A DNA stretch of 64,000 nucleotides from Brachypodium distachyon (Eukaryota > Streptophyta > Magnoliopsida > Poales > Poaceae), in NCBI RefSeq assembly GCF_000005505.3, contig NC_016133.3, forward strand, positions 47,581,237 to 47,645,236. The letters run 5' to 3'. Shown here one piece after another: positions 11,883 through 23,249 of the stretch. Positions within the stretch are counted from its first letter, which is position 1. Every line of letters starts with the position of its first letter. The notes under the pieces were generated by a model. That model was not told the DNA's origin, made no database searches, and was given only the letters and a program-made list of their open reading frames with translations. A program made the position numbers and the translations under genes.

Positions 11883-12166
11883 GGGGGGGGGGGGGGGGGG
11901 TGGAAAGAAGACAATTACACTACATTCAGATACTATGTGACTCAGGAAATTAGTATTAACTGGCCTAAAGTGAACTTCACTGCCCGGTATGAGTGTTCTT
12001 CACTGCTCTGTTTTATATTCTGATTAGTGACTCGTCTACTTATTGTTTGTGTCGAGAGAAACCGAGAAAGCCCTGGAGCGATTACGATGCATTTGCTCAA
12101 AAGAATCAAGCTGTGATGGGAAGGATTTATGGAGCTCTTCTTGACATGCCTTCATCGGACACCTAA
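11883..12166 (+). pseudogene. Possible truncated 3' end of an unidentified gene (two exons)
   Basis: An intron-like stretch ends in TTTGCAG at 11882, overlapping a 19-base G run. It is followed by a frame reading WKEDNYTTFRYYVTQEIS and on to FTAR (to 11986), then a GT donor. A second segment from about 12067 continues in frame as KPWSDYDAFAQKNQAVMGR and ends DMPSSDT with TAA at 12164-12166. Composition looks like real protein, and a 3'UTR-like region follows. I do not recognise the family. No upstream exons can exist next to it, because the Helitron palindrome abuts on the left, so it is either a captured or a truncated fragment. The acceptor choice at 12066 is inferred. Confidence 0.3.
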
Positions 12167-12169
12167 GAA

Positions 12170-13640
12170 GACCAGGAGGAAGTGGAGGATATGCACAACG
12201 ATTCTGCCAGGCCCAACTCGCAACCACGTCTTGTCCTAGTGTATTAGCACCGTTAAAATTCAAGAACGAAGTCTGTACATGTACATACCCAAGAAAGATC
12301 CCAGGAAACAAAGGAAAGAGGGGAAAAGATTGACAATATATCCTGACTTAGTAGGATAGTTTGAATCCACTTGTTTCTGTACATATCAGAAGACTCCCAT
12401 GTACTGGAGGATATACCCTTAGATGCTGAAAATTGCCAGCTTCTCTAGCTTTCCCATGTACTGGATACATCACCAAAAAATTACTTGCGAATGGAAGGAT
12501 TAAAAAAATAGCTGAATCTTTAAATCTGCATTATGTTCCCGACTGAGAATTGCATGGATTATTGATAAGTTTTTTGAGTAAGAAAATTTATGCACATCTG
12601 ATTATACACATACTTTTGTAGTAGTATGTGGAAGAGAGAGTGTGTCTGCAGTCTGCACCTGATGGTCATCTGCAAAAGTTCTGTACTTTCTGGGTTAATT
12701 TGCTAGATGGGAAGACTCCTCGATGGCAATAATATGATTGGTTTTGTGGTGGAAATTTATCTTTTATTTATCTTCTGGAGTAGCTGACTTGTAAATGTAG
12801 GCAATTGAATCATATAAAAATCATTTGTTTTGTTTAAGATGATTAGCTGTTGTTATAACCATTGGCGCATGTAAAAATCAATCAATTTTTTTCAGAAGTT
12901 CGGCCTCTGCTAGTAATGTATATGCATTGTGCCCTATATTGCATCATTTGGGGGTTTAGCCGTGTTACTCCAATATATCAAGCTAAAATTTATGACCTAT
13001 TTGTCAACGTATGTTTGTGTGGTAGAAGGAGAGAGAGGCCATGTTTAACTTATTAACTTCGACGCACAAGACTGAAATTGGGGCAAATTTATGTTGCTGG
13101 TGCATGCTAAAAGCAACTGTCAGATATATATACTGCTGCTTGTTCCATTGATTAGACTCCATGGGTTGCAAATAGATTGATCAGTTGGTTTCAAACCACA
13201 ATATAGTGATTTGGGTTGCTATGAGGAATGAGCTAACTTTGTATTGGATTGGTTTGGGTGAGGCATGGGTTTCTCCCCGTTCCCAGGCCTAGGCGTTTCT
13301 GTCTATCTCTGCATCCTCTTTGCTGTTTTCTTGGAAAGGCGTAGGGAGGATGCTCGGGAGGCGACACTACTGAGGAAGGAATGATGCCCAGCAAATCTTC
13401 TCTCCTGAACTCGCTCTCGTGAACACATCACCGGCTGGGGTGACGGATCGGGTCCATAAGGAAATCGAGTGGAGTGGGACAGGGTGTTGCAAGAGGGTTT
13501 GATGCAGGTGCAGTGTATTCATATTCTTGTGGCATCATTTTAGTTTGTTTCTTGCAATTCGCGTAAAAACAAATAAGACCTTATTGTTGTGTCTTGCATA
13601 GGGTCTCTTCTTTATGTTCTTTGTTCAAAAACCAAACAAG
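12170..13640. other. Intergenic, no gene recognised
   Basis: The first 200 bases may be 3'UTR of the fragment just upstream. The rest is AT-rich with only short unconvincing frames. Confidence 0.35.
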
Positions 13641-13958
13641 TGTGCGAACTGAGCGTACCTCAGGTGGTTGGTTTTTTGTGGTGGAACCAGCCCATCCAAG
13701 TTCAAGTCACAGACTTAGTATGGGTGCTCACATTTTTTGGATTTATTCTAGGCTTTCACCTGCGTTGTGCTTTCAGTGGGAGTGACGTATCCGTCAATTA
13801 CGAGCCGTCTGTGGCGACTTCGTCAATCTCAAGATGATCGACCGGTGGCTCAGTCTCATAGGGGTAGGGTGTGCGTGCGTGCGTTCATAGGGGGTAAGTG
13901 TACTTGCATCTGTGTGAGTGCTTGCGTCTGTACTGTGTTTCCTGAAAGAAAAAAAAAG
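13641..13958 (+). mobile_element. tRNA-derived SINE
   Basis: A 318-bp element has an A-box-like ACCTCAGGTGGTTGG and a B-box-like AAGTTCAAGTCACAG within its first 80 bases, the layout of an internal pol III promoter. The body ends in TTGCGTCTGTACTGTG followed by an A-rich tail. Flanks look like an imperfect target duplication: CCAAACAAGT at the left and GCCAAATAGT after the tail. The body matches, from memory, a SINE type widespread in pooid grasses (Au-like). The exact family name is not certain. Confidence 0.75.
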
Positions 13959-14059
13959 CCAAATAGTAATCTCGAGTGATTAACTGATTTTGTTGGTGTT
14001 ATGGTCATACTTTTATGTTGCTACGTTGCAATAGTATAATTTATTAAACAAATTTTCGA

Positions 14060-15720
14060 ACCGGAGTCCGAAAGACACAATCCATTGATTAAGAAGAAGA
14101 GAGTTGCCCAGTTAATTACGGAAAACTGAGCAAAAACCGTTCCAAACGTCCATCGTGTAAACCGCACATAGGACACACGAGCCGACCTGGCCACCCACGC
14201 TCACTCCACGCACGCCGCTAAAGAAAGTTGCCGCCGAGTTCATAAGCATAAGTCATCGTCATCACACAAATACTCCTCCTGAGATGGCGACTCCAACTTC
14301 CCCACCAATGACCAAGAATGGGGTCCCAGTCCCAGAAGCCACGCAAGCTCGCGTCGACACATGCCAAACAGTCAGCCACCCTTGCAAGCGACCAAGAGGC
14401 ACCGATTCTGATGATGAGCGTTAAAAGGGCGATATGCGAGGCTTGCGCCGAACAAGACCCCCCCAAGGCCAGACCACACATCGCCAAGTCATCGTCATCA
14501 CGCGAACACTCTACTGAGCTGGCGACTCCGACTTCCCAGCGACAAAGCAAACCCAACCCGCAAGAGCCAGCGAACACGTCGGAAGTACCGACTACCAAGA
14601 CCATCGCCGCAGCCCGAACTCTGCTCAACACCGTCGTCAATGCCACAAAAGACACCCACGAACTCCGGCCGCCCATCGCGACCCCATGCCTCCCATCCAC
14701 CGATCCCACCAATCGGCGTCGACTCCAAGAACAATGCCTCCAACAAGGGGAACAACACCGAGTGCCGCCATCGTTTGGTCCAAAAGAACCTAGGGTTTCC
14801 CCCGAAGCTCACCTTGGGAATGGATGGAGGAGACAGCACCACAACAACGCCCCAACGAAGGTGATGGCGCCTGCGGGCGTCACCGCTGTCGGCCCCGGTC
14901 AGCGACCGGAAGCATGGCTTTCGCCCGGCACTGTCCCGCCACCCACCACCCAAAACCAACTGGGCCGCCTGCACTACCACTGGCAACAACCTCCCCCAAT
15001 CCGCCCGCAATGCGCCGCCGCTCGCCTAGGCCAGATCAGGCCCGAGCAAAGCAGCGGCAGGCCGGCAACCACAGCAGCAGCGCTACCGGAGACCAGCCGC
15101 CCTCCCAGTCGCAGACCACGTGGACTAGGCCCAGATCTTGACCGAAAGGAGCCAGATCCAAGCCGCCGCCACTGCCTTGAGCACCCTGCCACCGAACGCA
15201 GCCGCCGAAACTTCTCGCCGCCGCTAACCCAAGCAGCCAGCCGCCGCACGCCCGCGCGGTCTTCCTCGCGCCCCCAGTCGGGGCCGCCGCCCGCCTGGGT
15301 CAAGCCCGTAACCGCGACCTCGCCGGCTGCCACCAGCCCACTCCCGCACGCACCCACGCAGGGCCCGCACCGCGCCTGCCGGCGCCTCGCCGGCCATCCC
15401 AGCCTGCCAGCGCCTCCCCGGCCACCGCGCCAGCCACCCCAAGCAGATCTGGGCAAGAGCCCCCAAATCCACGTGGAGCAAGCCGCCGCCTCGCCTTGGA
15501 ACCGCCGGCCCGACGATGCCCAAGCCGTGCGCCAACGCTCGGAGAAACGGCTACCGCCGCAGGGAAAAATCCCCGCCGCCGCCGTCCGCCGTTGGGGCTT
15601 TGCCCGCCGGCATCCTCCGGCGGCGGCGAGGGGAGGAGAGGGCATGGGAGAGGGTGGTGGTGGCGCTAGGGTTTGAGCCGCCCGAGCCGCCCTTGTTTGA
15701 GAGCGACGCGGGGGCATGTT
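14060..15720 (-). repeat. GC-rich repeat-derived block, probably TE remnant in minus orientation
   Basis: About 1.5 kb of very GC-rich sequence is open on both strands: a 452-codon plus frame (14318-15676) overlaps a 247-codon minus frame (14974-15717). Both are Pro/Arg/Ala/Gly-rich without recognisable domains, so neither is a convincing protein. A phrase AGTCATCGTCATCAC..ACTC..CTGAG.TGGCGACTCC.ACTTCCC occurs at about 14252 and again near 14488. On the minus strand the end reads CTCTTCTTCTTAATCAATGG, resembling 3' tails of grass non-LTR elements. Classification is an inference. Confidence 0.35.
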
Positions 15721-15724
15721 GGGG

Positions 15725-16390
15725 CCTCACCTGCCACCCGCCATGTCCTTGTCCGTAACAGCACGCGGCACACGTCGTGCACCAGCACTATGACGGTGAG
15801 CAAAGAGGTGTCCGAATGGGTGTTTGTGGAGTTTCTTCCTCCAGGAGGTGAGATGAGGATGTTGAGATGGGCAGAAAGATTGCCACCTGTTGTCGTCAAG
15901 AGACAATTTCCTCAAAAAAAGTGACAATACCAGAATTAAGAGATGTCAATGGGCTAAGTTGTTCATTAGTTAGGTGTCTACGTCGCTCTTATGAACGAAG
16001 GCCACCGTATACTTACTGAAATGATATGTCAATGCTTTGTACGGAGTAAATGGTTTGGTTGCCTCCTGGAGCGTGACTTACTCATATGCCAGGAAGAGCG
16101 ACAATGATCGAGTTCAGCAAGTTGTTACTTTTATTTCAGAAAGCGGCAGTCCAGAAAGGTGGTGTCGTTTGCTTCAGATAGACCCCTGCTGGAGTATAAG
16201 ACCCCTTCGTATAAATTCAAAAATTTAAATTGTATACGTTTAATGACTTGCTCCTAGAGTATAAGACAAGACGCCTTCGTATTTCAACATTAAACTTTTA
16301 CAATCAATTAAAGAATTAAATATGAGTAGTCGTTCATAAAATAAAACACATGTTTTGGCTAAGGATTAACACATAAAATACAAGGTTTAT
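15725..16390. other. Intergenic, nothing recognised
   Basis: A transition from GC-rich repeat to AT-rich flank. There are no protein-like frames and no terminal repeats that I can support. Confidence 0.35.
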
Positions 16391-16391
16391 A

Positions 16392-16625
16392 CTCCTTTCA
16401 TTTCACAAAGAATGGCGCCCACGTTTTTCGAGATCGAACTTTGACCAATGATTACACAAATATGTGTAGGTTATATGTTACAAATTTTATATTCTTGAAA
16501 AGGTTTTTGAAATACGAATCCAATGACATAGTTTTTGTAGCACAAAACCTTCAAATCATTGTCTAATTGTTGGTCAAAGTAAAATCTTGAAACGCGTGCG
16601 TGCCATTCTTTATGAAAAGGAGGGA
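16392..16625. mobile_element. Stowaway-like MITE
   Basis: The left end CTCCTTTCATTTCACAAAGA and the right end ..ATTCTTTATGAAAAGGAGGGA are inverted copies, with TA-rich flanks. Subterminal ATGGCGC../..GTGCGTGCCAT also pair. It is non-coding and lies about 400 bp upstream of the AIG1-like gene promoter. Confidence 0.75.
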
Positions 16626-16809
16626 ATATAACATAGGGAATCATGATGGCCAAAAATTTAATGTAATATAAATCACGCATTAACAATTTAATGTTTATAA
16701 AAATTTGTCTTAAGGAAACCTTGTATAAATCCAATTGTTTCCAACCGACTATCTCAATTGATCCTCCCGCAAATCCGACGGCTCAGCAAGCTGCACGGAC
16801 GCGCACGGC

Positions 16810-17080
16810 CCCCCGTATAAACCCGAGTACAATCTACTCCGTTCCGTATCCGCGAAAGAAAAATAGAGTACGGCGGGGCGGCACGCGTTCCGTCGCAACC
16901 CCTCTTATTAACTCCCCCACACATACGTCGGCAGATATAGACCCAACGGCGACTCGCGGATTTTATTCTTCTACTTCTTCTCTTCCCAAACCCCAACCCT
17001 CTCCACAGGTTCTTCGTGAGCAAGCAATCGTTTCGTCTTCCTCAATCTTCCCCCCTCCAGCCTAGGCCCGTCTCGTCCTT
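16810..17080 (+). promoter_or_regulatory. Core promoter and 5'UTR exon of AIG1-like gene
   Basis: A TATA box (CGTATAAAC, about 16815-16823) precedes a CT-rich leader. The leader ends at CGTCCTT with a GTGAGTT donor at 17081. The matching acceptor is TTTGTAAGCAG ending at 18693, so a 1.6-kb intron sits in the 5'UTR. CT-rich leader plus long first intron is typical of plant genes. The transcription start is inferred. Confidence 0.6.
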
Positions 17081-18153
17081 GTGAGTTCATCTCGTCCGAT
17101 CTGCAAGTTAATTTCCGTGCAATTTTGTTAATCTTCTTGGTGAATACTGCATATGTGATATAGGTTTTAGTTTCGTTTTGTTAATTCGATTCCGCTGATG
17201 GGGGGTAAGCTCTTTTCTTGCTTCGTGAGCTGGTAGATTGGGTTATGGGTGAAGCAGTATTTAGCCATCTGGACTGTATATTGGTTCCTTCTGGACCGTA
17301 CATAATCTGATGTGCTTAGGGGTTACTGAATTAGGGGTATGGGACTATGAGCTCTGCGTTCCGTATGCACCGTTCCTGACCGATTGTCCTTGCACTTGTA
17401 GCATGTGATTGACTTTTTTGCAACCTGTAGGATAATCTGCCTTCTTGCGGTGTTTCTTCCTGATTAATCCGCCGTGCTAGAGGAAGAAGACTAGGAAAAA
17501 TAAGAAATTGATAATTGTTTTTCTAGTAGATTCTGACACAATCTTATCTCGGAGTTTCGCATTGAGCACCAGGGTTTCTTTCTCCGTAATAACAAGTATT
17601 TGCAACTATCCGATACAGACAGTAAAGTTTTCCTTTCCGAAAAGTCTGGTTGTGTCTTAATCATGTGACTTCTGCAGCTTAGATGCTTCATGTTTAGAAC
17701 CCCTGTGATACACCAGCTAGCCATCCAGTCTTCCCTGTTTCTATTCTCTTTGTTTTGAGAGTTAGTGTTGAGCAATGTTTGGAACTCTGCTACAACATAT
17801 TTATTGAAGTTTTAACAGGTTGCTGTGCACGTTATTGGTCTTGTTACAGTTCTATTACAGTCATTGCTTGTCCGGATCTAATCTTGTACAGTTGTAACAA
17901 AAAAATTTCAGATTTGGATTTTGTCTGTACCTTTTCTTGCAACTCAGAACATGTTCTTCATCTTTATGTTTCTTTATAAATAATAAAATTCCCCAAGCAA
18001 TCTAGTGCAGCCTTTAGGAATTACCCAAGAGATACTTTTTGGCTTTCTAAAGATTTCTTATTATGTTTTCCTTATGTACCGTGAACGGGGGTGTCATGGA
18101 TAGACCTTTTGTATTTCACCATCTAATATGGTGATCTTACACACTAACTTATA

Positions 18154-18266
18154 CTCCCTCCGTCCCATATTAAATGACTCAAATTTGTCCAAATATGGAT
18201 GAATCTATGCCTAAAAAGTGTCTAGATACATGTAATAGAAAGTCACTTAATATGAGACGGAGGGAG
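18154..18266. mobile_element. Stowaway MITE in 5'UTR intron of AIG1-like gene
   Basis: Ends CTCCCTCCGTCCCATATTAA and ..TTAATATGAGACGGAGGGAG are inverted repeats flanked by TA at 18152-18153 and 18267-18268. It is 113 bp and non-coding. Confidence 0.92.
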
Positions 18267-18724
18267 TAATAAACAGTCCTTTGCATCTCTAAGATCTGAT
18301 AAGTTGTTTCTTTTCTTCTTTCAAGCTTTCAGTGAAGTCATACTGAAGGATTTAAAGAAAAGGAAAAATAAAATTAATCTATTTTTTTCATATTGCTTTA
18401 TTCGTTTTAGTTAACTTCTTTCTTTCACCACAATGCAAGTATTCTTAACAGTTCAAATCAACCTATGTTAGTGTGATGTATTTATAATGCTTGTTTTCTG
18501 AATTTGACTCTGTTGACAATGCTTGGTTCCTGAATTTGGTGATGAGAGGGACCCTTTTGTCATTTATGCAAAATAATTTTAATTTGGTGATGAGAGGGAC
18601 CCTTTTTTTCATTTGTGTTACTGATAACTTCCCATTTAGGTTATATATAATTGATATTACACATACTTGCTGATATCCTGATTTTGTAAGCAGCCTTTGC
18701 CAGTTTCCACTATCAACTTCCGCA

Positions 18725-21134
18725 ATGGGTGGAAGCAACTACGACGATGACTGGGTGTTGCCCAGTGCTGACATCACTGTAGTTCTTGTTGGGAAACTTG
18801 GCTATGGCAAGAGTGCAACTGGCAATAGTATCCTTGGACGGGAAGCATTTGTATCAGAATACTCCCATGCTAGTGTGACTAATACTTGTCAGATGGGAAG
18901 CACCATGCTGAAAGATGGCCGCACAATCAATGTAATTGATACACCAGGTAAGCGTGCATGTGTTGTTGTAATTGATATAGATATTCATATCTATTGATCT
19001 TGTGGATGTTCTGAATTTATGATACCTATACACTGCATATTGTGTATTGATCTCAATTTTTGAATGGTTATGTTAAGATGTTTGATATAGTATCTTTGGA
19101 TATTGGATTTGGATATCATATTCTATTAAATAAATAATACTCCCTCCGATCCTAATTTCTTGTCATGGTTTTAGTACAAATTCTTCCCGTGGTTTTAGTA
19201 CAAATTCTTGCCGTGGTTTTAGCAGGTTCATGCATTGTTTTTTAAATAAAAATAAAATTCTTTATGTATTTTTTGGGCATGATGCCATTGTGGAAACAAG
19301 GAAACGAGTAAAATTATTTTATTTGCGCAAAGATTGATCCACGTATGTATAATGATAAAAAAAATATACAGAGCCATCAGTTATTCATTATGTGACTGTT
19401 CATGTTCATTATTATTTGCTGATCGCCATTGCAATGCTGCCTTGGATAGGATTATTTGACATGAGCGTAACACCTGAAGATGCTGGCAAAGAAATTGTGA
19501 AGTGTATGAACATGGCTAAAGATGGGATACATGCAGTGTTGATGGTTTTTTCTGCTACATCTCGATTTTCTCGAGAAGATTCTAGTACAATTGAGACTAT
19601 TAAGGTGTTTTTTGGAGAGAAAATTGTTGATCATTTGATCTTGGTTTTCACTTACGGAGATTTAGTTGGTGAAAATTTGTTGAAGAACATGCTCAGTAAT
19701 GCCCCAGAATATCTGCAGGTATTTTTTTTCTCCACCTCCGAACTCCAAACGTGCATGGTTCTTTTATTTTGTCGGTTGCATTATATGATGTTATATGTGC
19801 AAATAGTTACATTTATATATTATGTTTACAGAAAGTTGTTGAGCTATGCAAAAACAGAGTTGTTCTTTTTGATAACAAGACCAAGGATCAAAGGATTCAA
19901 GCTAAGCAGCTCGAAATGTTGCTTGATGTGGTTGATTCTGTTAGTGCAAATAATGGAGGAAAACCATTTTCAGATCAAATGCTCACTCGCATCAAGGTAT
20001 TAAGTTTTGTTATTGACATGGAGTTCCAGATTCTCATTCCTATCCTGTATTGTGTGGTTCTTATGGGTTATCTCATCTTGTAGGAGGTGCATGAGAGAGA
20101 AAAGGAGGTTCATGATGTCATGGGATATACAGAAGAGCAGATATCTGAACTAAAGAAGGAGATCCATAGAACCCGGGATGAACAACTTGCAAGCATTACC
20201 GCTATGGTAAGACATACAATTTTTTCTATAAATAATAATTCACATTTAATCATGTATTTTAATAAAAAAATAACCCTGTCCCAAAACTTATCCTTTGTTT
20301 ACAATGGCATGTGTTTCTAATGATGCTATGCTCCTTCACATCTTTCTAATGATGTTGTATTAGCTGATATTGCTCCAGATATAGTAAGTGTGCCTGGAAC
20401 ATGTATGGAAATTACCTAGGTCAAGGTCTATTGATACATAACATTTCATTATTACTATTTTACACAAGTCGCAGGATATTCTTTGACATTTAAATACTAC
20501 GGAGTATTTGTGAAAATAGTTGTGGGATTCTTTTGGTTGGAAAAAGTACCAGGACTTTTTATCTTCAGTTCTTCTTACAATCACCTCATGTATTGGATCT
20601 TCAGCATTTTCAGAGATTGTAAAACCTGTCGTGCTGGAATTACAATTACTTCTATTTCTATATGTTGGATCTTCAACTTATTAAGATCCCACCTCTATGT
20701 ATTGGATCTTCAGCATTTTTAGAGATTGTGTAAAACCTGATGTGCTGGACTTACAATCACTTCTATATGTTTGATCTTCAACTTATTGAGATCCCACTTC
20801 TATGTATCGGGTCTTCAGCATTTTTAGAGATTGTAAAACCTGATGTGCGGAATTACAATCACTTCTATATGTTGCAATTTATGATTATTTAGAAATTGCA
20901 TTTGACTTGACATTTTCATAGGTGGAGGATAAGCTGAACTGCACTGTGGAGAAGCTGCAAAACCAACTTATGGAAGAACAAAATGCAAGATTAGAAGCAG
21001 AGAGGGTGGCGTTAGAGGCCAGGGTGAGATCAGATGAGGAGATACGCAAGCTCAAGGAGAGCCTGAAGGAGGCCCAGCGGGAAAACGAGGAATTCCGGAG
21101 GCTGGCTCACAACAACAAGTGCACTATTCTGTAA
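18725..21134 (+). CDS. AIG1/IAN-type (GIMAP-like) GTPase, 330 aa
   Basis: Five coding exons: 18725-18947, 19450-19718, 19832-19996, 20084-20206 and 20922-21134, all GT-AG and in phase. The AIG1 GTPase domain spans about residues 17-220: P-loop GKLGYGKS (23-30), switch-II DTPG (72-75, exon junction), VFTYGD where the family usually has FTxGD, and NRVVLFDN as the G5 region. The rest (about 225-325) is a charged coiled coil. The protein ends KCTIL, a CaaX box whose terminal Leu favours geranylgeranylation, so membrane attachment is likely. Plant relatives are avrRpt2-induced/immune-associated nucleotide-binding proteins implicated in defence and stress; the role here is inferred. The start is the first ATG after the 5'UTR intron acceptor. 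Confidence 0.93.
19140..19228. mobile_element. Truncated Stowaway end in AIG1-like intron 1
   Basis: CTCCCTCCGATCCTAATTTC follows a TA, but no matching right terminus is present. The inner part repeats TTTTAGTACAAATTCTT twice (about 31-bp period), so it looks like a one-ended, internally duplicated remnant. Confidence 0.6.
20577..20875. repeat. 104-110-bp tandem repeat in AIG1-like intron 4
   Basis: The phrase TGTATTGGATCTTCAGCATT recurs at 20589, 20699 and (as TGTATCGGG..) 20803. Each copy is followed by AGAGATTGT.AAAACCTG and TTACAAT.ACTTCTAT. About 2.7 copies make up nearly half of the intron. Confidence 0.85.
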
Positions 21135-21508
21135 GCAGTTTCCCATTCGGAAAGTTGTTGGTTGCGTGCTGATGCTTTTACGCATTGGTAACAGAGGACG
21201 CCAGTAATCTTAAGCCAGTCTTGTACTACGGAGTAATAGATATCTTAGTGTGTCGTCTCGTATCTTTTTTCTTTTAACTGATATCTTAGTTCGATGTGAA
21301 TACCTGAGTCGTTTACCCGTTGAAGTTTATCACGTTTTTTCTGTGCAGTGTTTTGAGAGTGGTGCATGCATGAAACATCTCATGTACTGTTTGCGATAAG
21401 AAATACAGTATTGCAGAGAGTTTTCAAAACCCGTTTGTTTAATGCTATACTCCATTTGATAGGCGTGCCTTTCGGTACCGTTGATTGATGGTGTTCATTT
21501 TGAAGATT
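21135..21508. other. 3'UTR/downstream flank of AIG1-like gene
   Basis: AT-rich, no coding frames. It probably contains the 3'UTR and poly(A) region of the gene just upstream, although no site is certain. Confidence 0.45.
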
Positions 21509-21509
21509 G

Positions 21510-21827
21510 AGGGCCCCTTCAATTCAAATTAATTTCATAGGAAGTTTGGAGGATTTGAATCCTTAGGATTTTTTTTTCCTATATGAGTTGTTTGATTTGT
21601 AGGATTGAACCTCATGGAAAATTTTCCTAAAGATTCCATTGCACTACATTTCATTGGAATTCTCCATTCACTCCAACCTCTTTAAAATTCCTTTGTCTTT
21701 TTTCTGTGTTAAATCAAACAAACATTGATCTAACCACAATCCTACAGGATTCAAATGGGCATGGCATTGCAATCCTGCGATTTTCCTGTTCCTGTGTTTT
21801 TCCTATCTCGCCAATCAAAGAGGCCCT
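21510..21827. mobile_element. Unclassified MITE (about 318 bp)
   Basis: The left end AGGGCCCCTTCAATTC and the complement of the right end (AGGGCCTCTTTGATTGG) form imperfect terminal inverted repeats, with mirrored AGGATT/AATCCT words inside. I could not define a clear target duplication, so the superfamily is left open. Confidence 0.6.
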
Positions 21828-21829
21828 AA

Positions 21830-22384
21830 ACCGGGTGTTCTCCGACCTTTAGTTGAAACAAATGAACTAGTTTTTCAAAAAAAAATGTGACCCTTAGTTG
21901 GAACAAAGTTCATTTGGTAGAAATGAAATGAAATGTAATTTTTGGTAGGATTTTATTTGGTTGAATTTAAATTCCAGGTTAAAAAATCATGTTTGTCTAC
22001 CACATGGATTTGTAGAGTGGGACAAATTCGGCTTTAATAGAGGAATTAAGGTTAGTTATATAGTGTGATTGCATGAAATTTTAGATTGAATTCATGTATC
22101 CAATTTCGTGTACCAACCAAAAAAATTGGTTTCTAAAATCCTAAATGAATTTCAGAATTATAATCCGAAATGATGACTGTCAAGCTGTTAGTTCATTTAT
22201 TTGAACTAAACAGGGTCACCTTTTGCACCTCTGCTCGCCGCGTGCCGCCGCGCAGCGCTCGCAGCAACCACCTTCCTCCGCTGCAGCGTGACCGCGCCGC
22301 CACCATAGATGGGCCTTCCAGCAGCCTTATTTGTGCAACTTTATCCAGGAAGCGCAACACCGCAATCGCACTTCCAGCCCAGGC
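21830..22384. other. Intergenic, nothing recognised
   Basis: AT-rich sequence passes into a short GC-rich piece (22210-22310). No coding frame or element boundary can be supported. Confidence 0.35.
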
Positions 22385-22402
22385 AGATAATCACTCCCAC
22401 GA

Positions 22403-22496
22403 TTTGTTTGGCTCGTTGAGTCGCCGGACCCTATTTGTATCACTGTTATCTTAGCTAATGAATAAAGTGGTGGCTGCTTTCTCAAAAAAAAAAGAA
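22403..22496 (+). mobile_element. Severely 5'-truncated non-LTR (LINE-type) insertion
   Basis: A 94-bp insert ends in GTGGTGGCTGCTTTCTC plus an A-rich tail. It is flanked by perfect 18-bp direct repeats AGATAATCACTCCCACGA (22385-22402 and 22497-22514). A long target duplication with a poly(A) end is the signature of L1-type target-primed reverse transcription. The body is too short to assign a family. Confidence 0.8.
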
Positions 22497-22514
22497 AGAT
22501 AATCACTCCCACGA

Positions 22515-23130
22515 GCCTCCCAAGTCACAAGTATTGCAATATCGCCCACATGCTATCCATAACGATGCAAGATTTTCTTAATCAGAAAACAGGAAGAGGG
22601 GGAGATTCCTGAGCCACATGCCTGGATGAGTTGGTGCAAGCGAATTCCTGCCCCCTCTTCCTAGGCCCTGCTCCTCAGCTCCCCCACCACCCATCACTCG
22701 ACCAATCAAGAGATATGATGTAACCTCGCCTTGGTTGGCTAAAACCCCAAATAAACTAAGCACTCTCGTCCACTCGGCAATTAATTATAGTCTAATCGCA
22801 TCGCAAAAGGGGGCAGGCGTTAATTAATCAGTTAAACCAGTACTCCTACTCACGCAGCATGCCTTTTGTCTCGGTAGCACGTCGTCCTTTGATCATTTAG
22901 CCTTTTTCGTGATTCTACAATTCTAATTCTAATTCCGAGCTTGACTTTCTGCTGACTCCCTCCTCGTGCATGACCGTCTGTCTAATCACCGGACAGCCTA
23001 ATCTAACCTAATCTAATCGCATCGCCGTTTGTCTCCACGTTCCTCTGCTCATCCAGTGCTACTATATTAAGATAAGAACGCTTGCTATGTGCACCAAGAG
23101 GCAAGAGCAAGAAGAGTAGGAGAGCAGGAG
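22515..23130. other. Intergenic, nothing recognised
   Basis: No protein-like frame. CTACTATATTAAGATAAG near 23060 could be a TATA element, but no transcript follows that I can recognise. Confidence 0.35.
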
Positions 23131-23133
23131 GTA

Positions 23134-23245
23134 CTCCCTCCGATCCTAAGTTGTTGTCGAAATATTACATGTATCTAGATGTTTTAAGAGAATAGATACA
23201 TCCATATTTGAACAAATTTCAGCCAAGAATTTAGGATCAAAGAAA
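23134..23245. mobile_element. Stowaway MITE with degraded right end
   Basis: CTCCCTCCGATCCTAAGTTG after a TA matches the usual left terminus. The right side, AATTTAGGATCAAAGAAA, is a mutated copy of the inverse. The interior ACATGTATCTAGATG/ATAGATACATCC is the common grass Stowaway core. Confidence 0.75.
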
Positions 23246-23249
23246 ATAA

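Noticed and set aside
14318..15676. 452-codon plus-strand open frame as a gene
   Set aside because: Extreme GC and Pro/Arg/Ala bias, no domain, and a large antisense open frame over the same DNA; best explained as GC-rich TE sequence.
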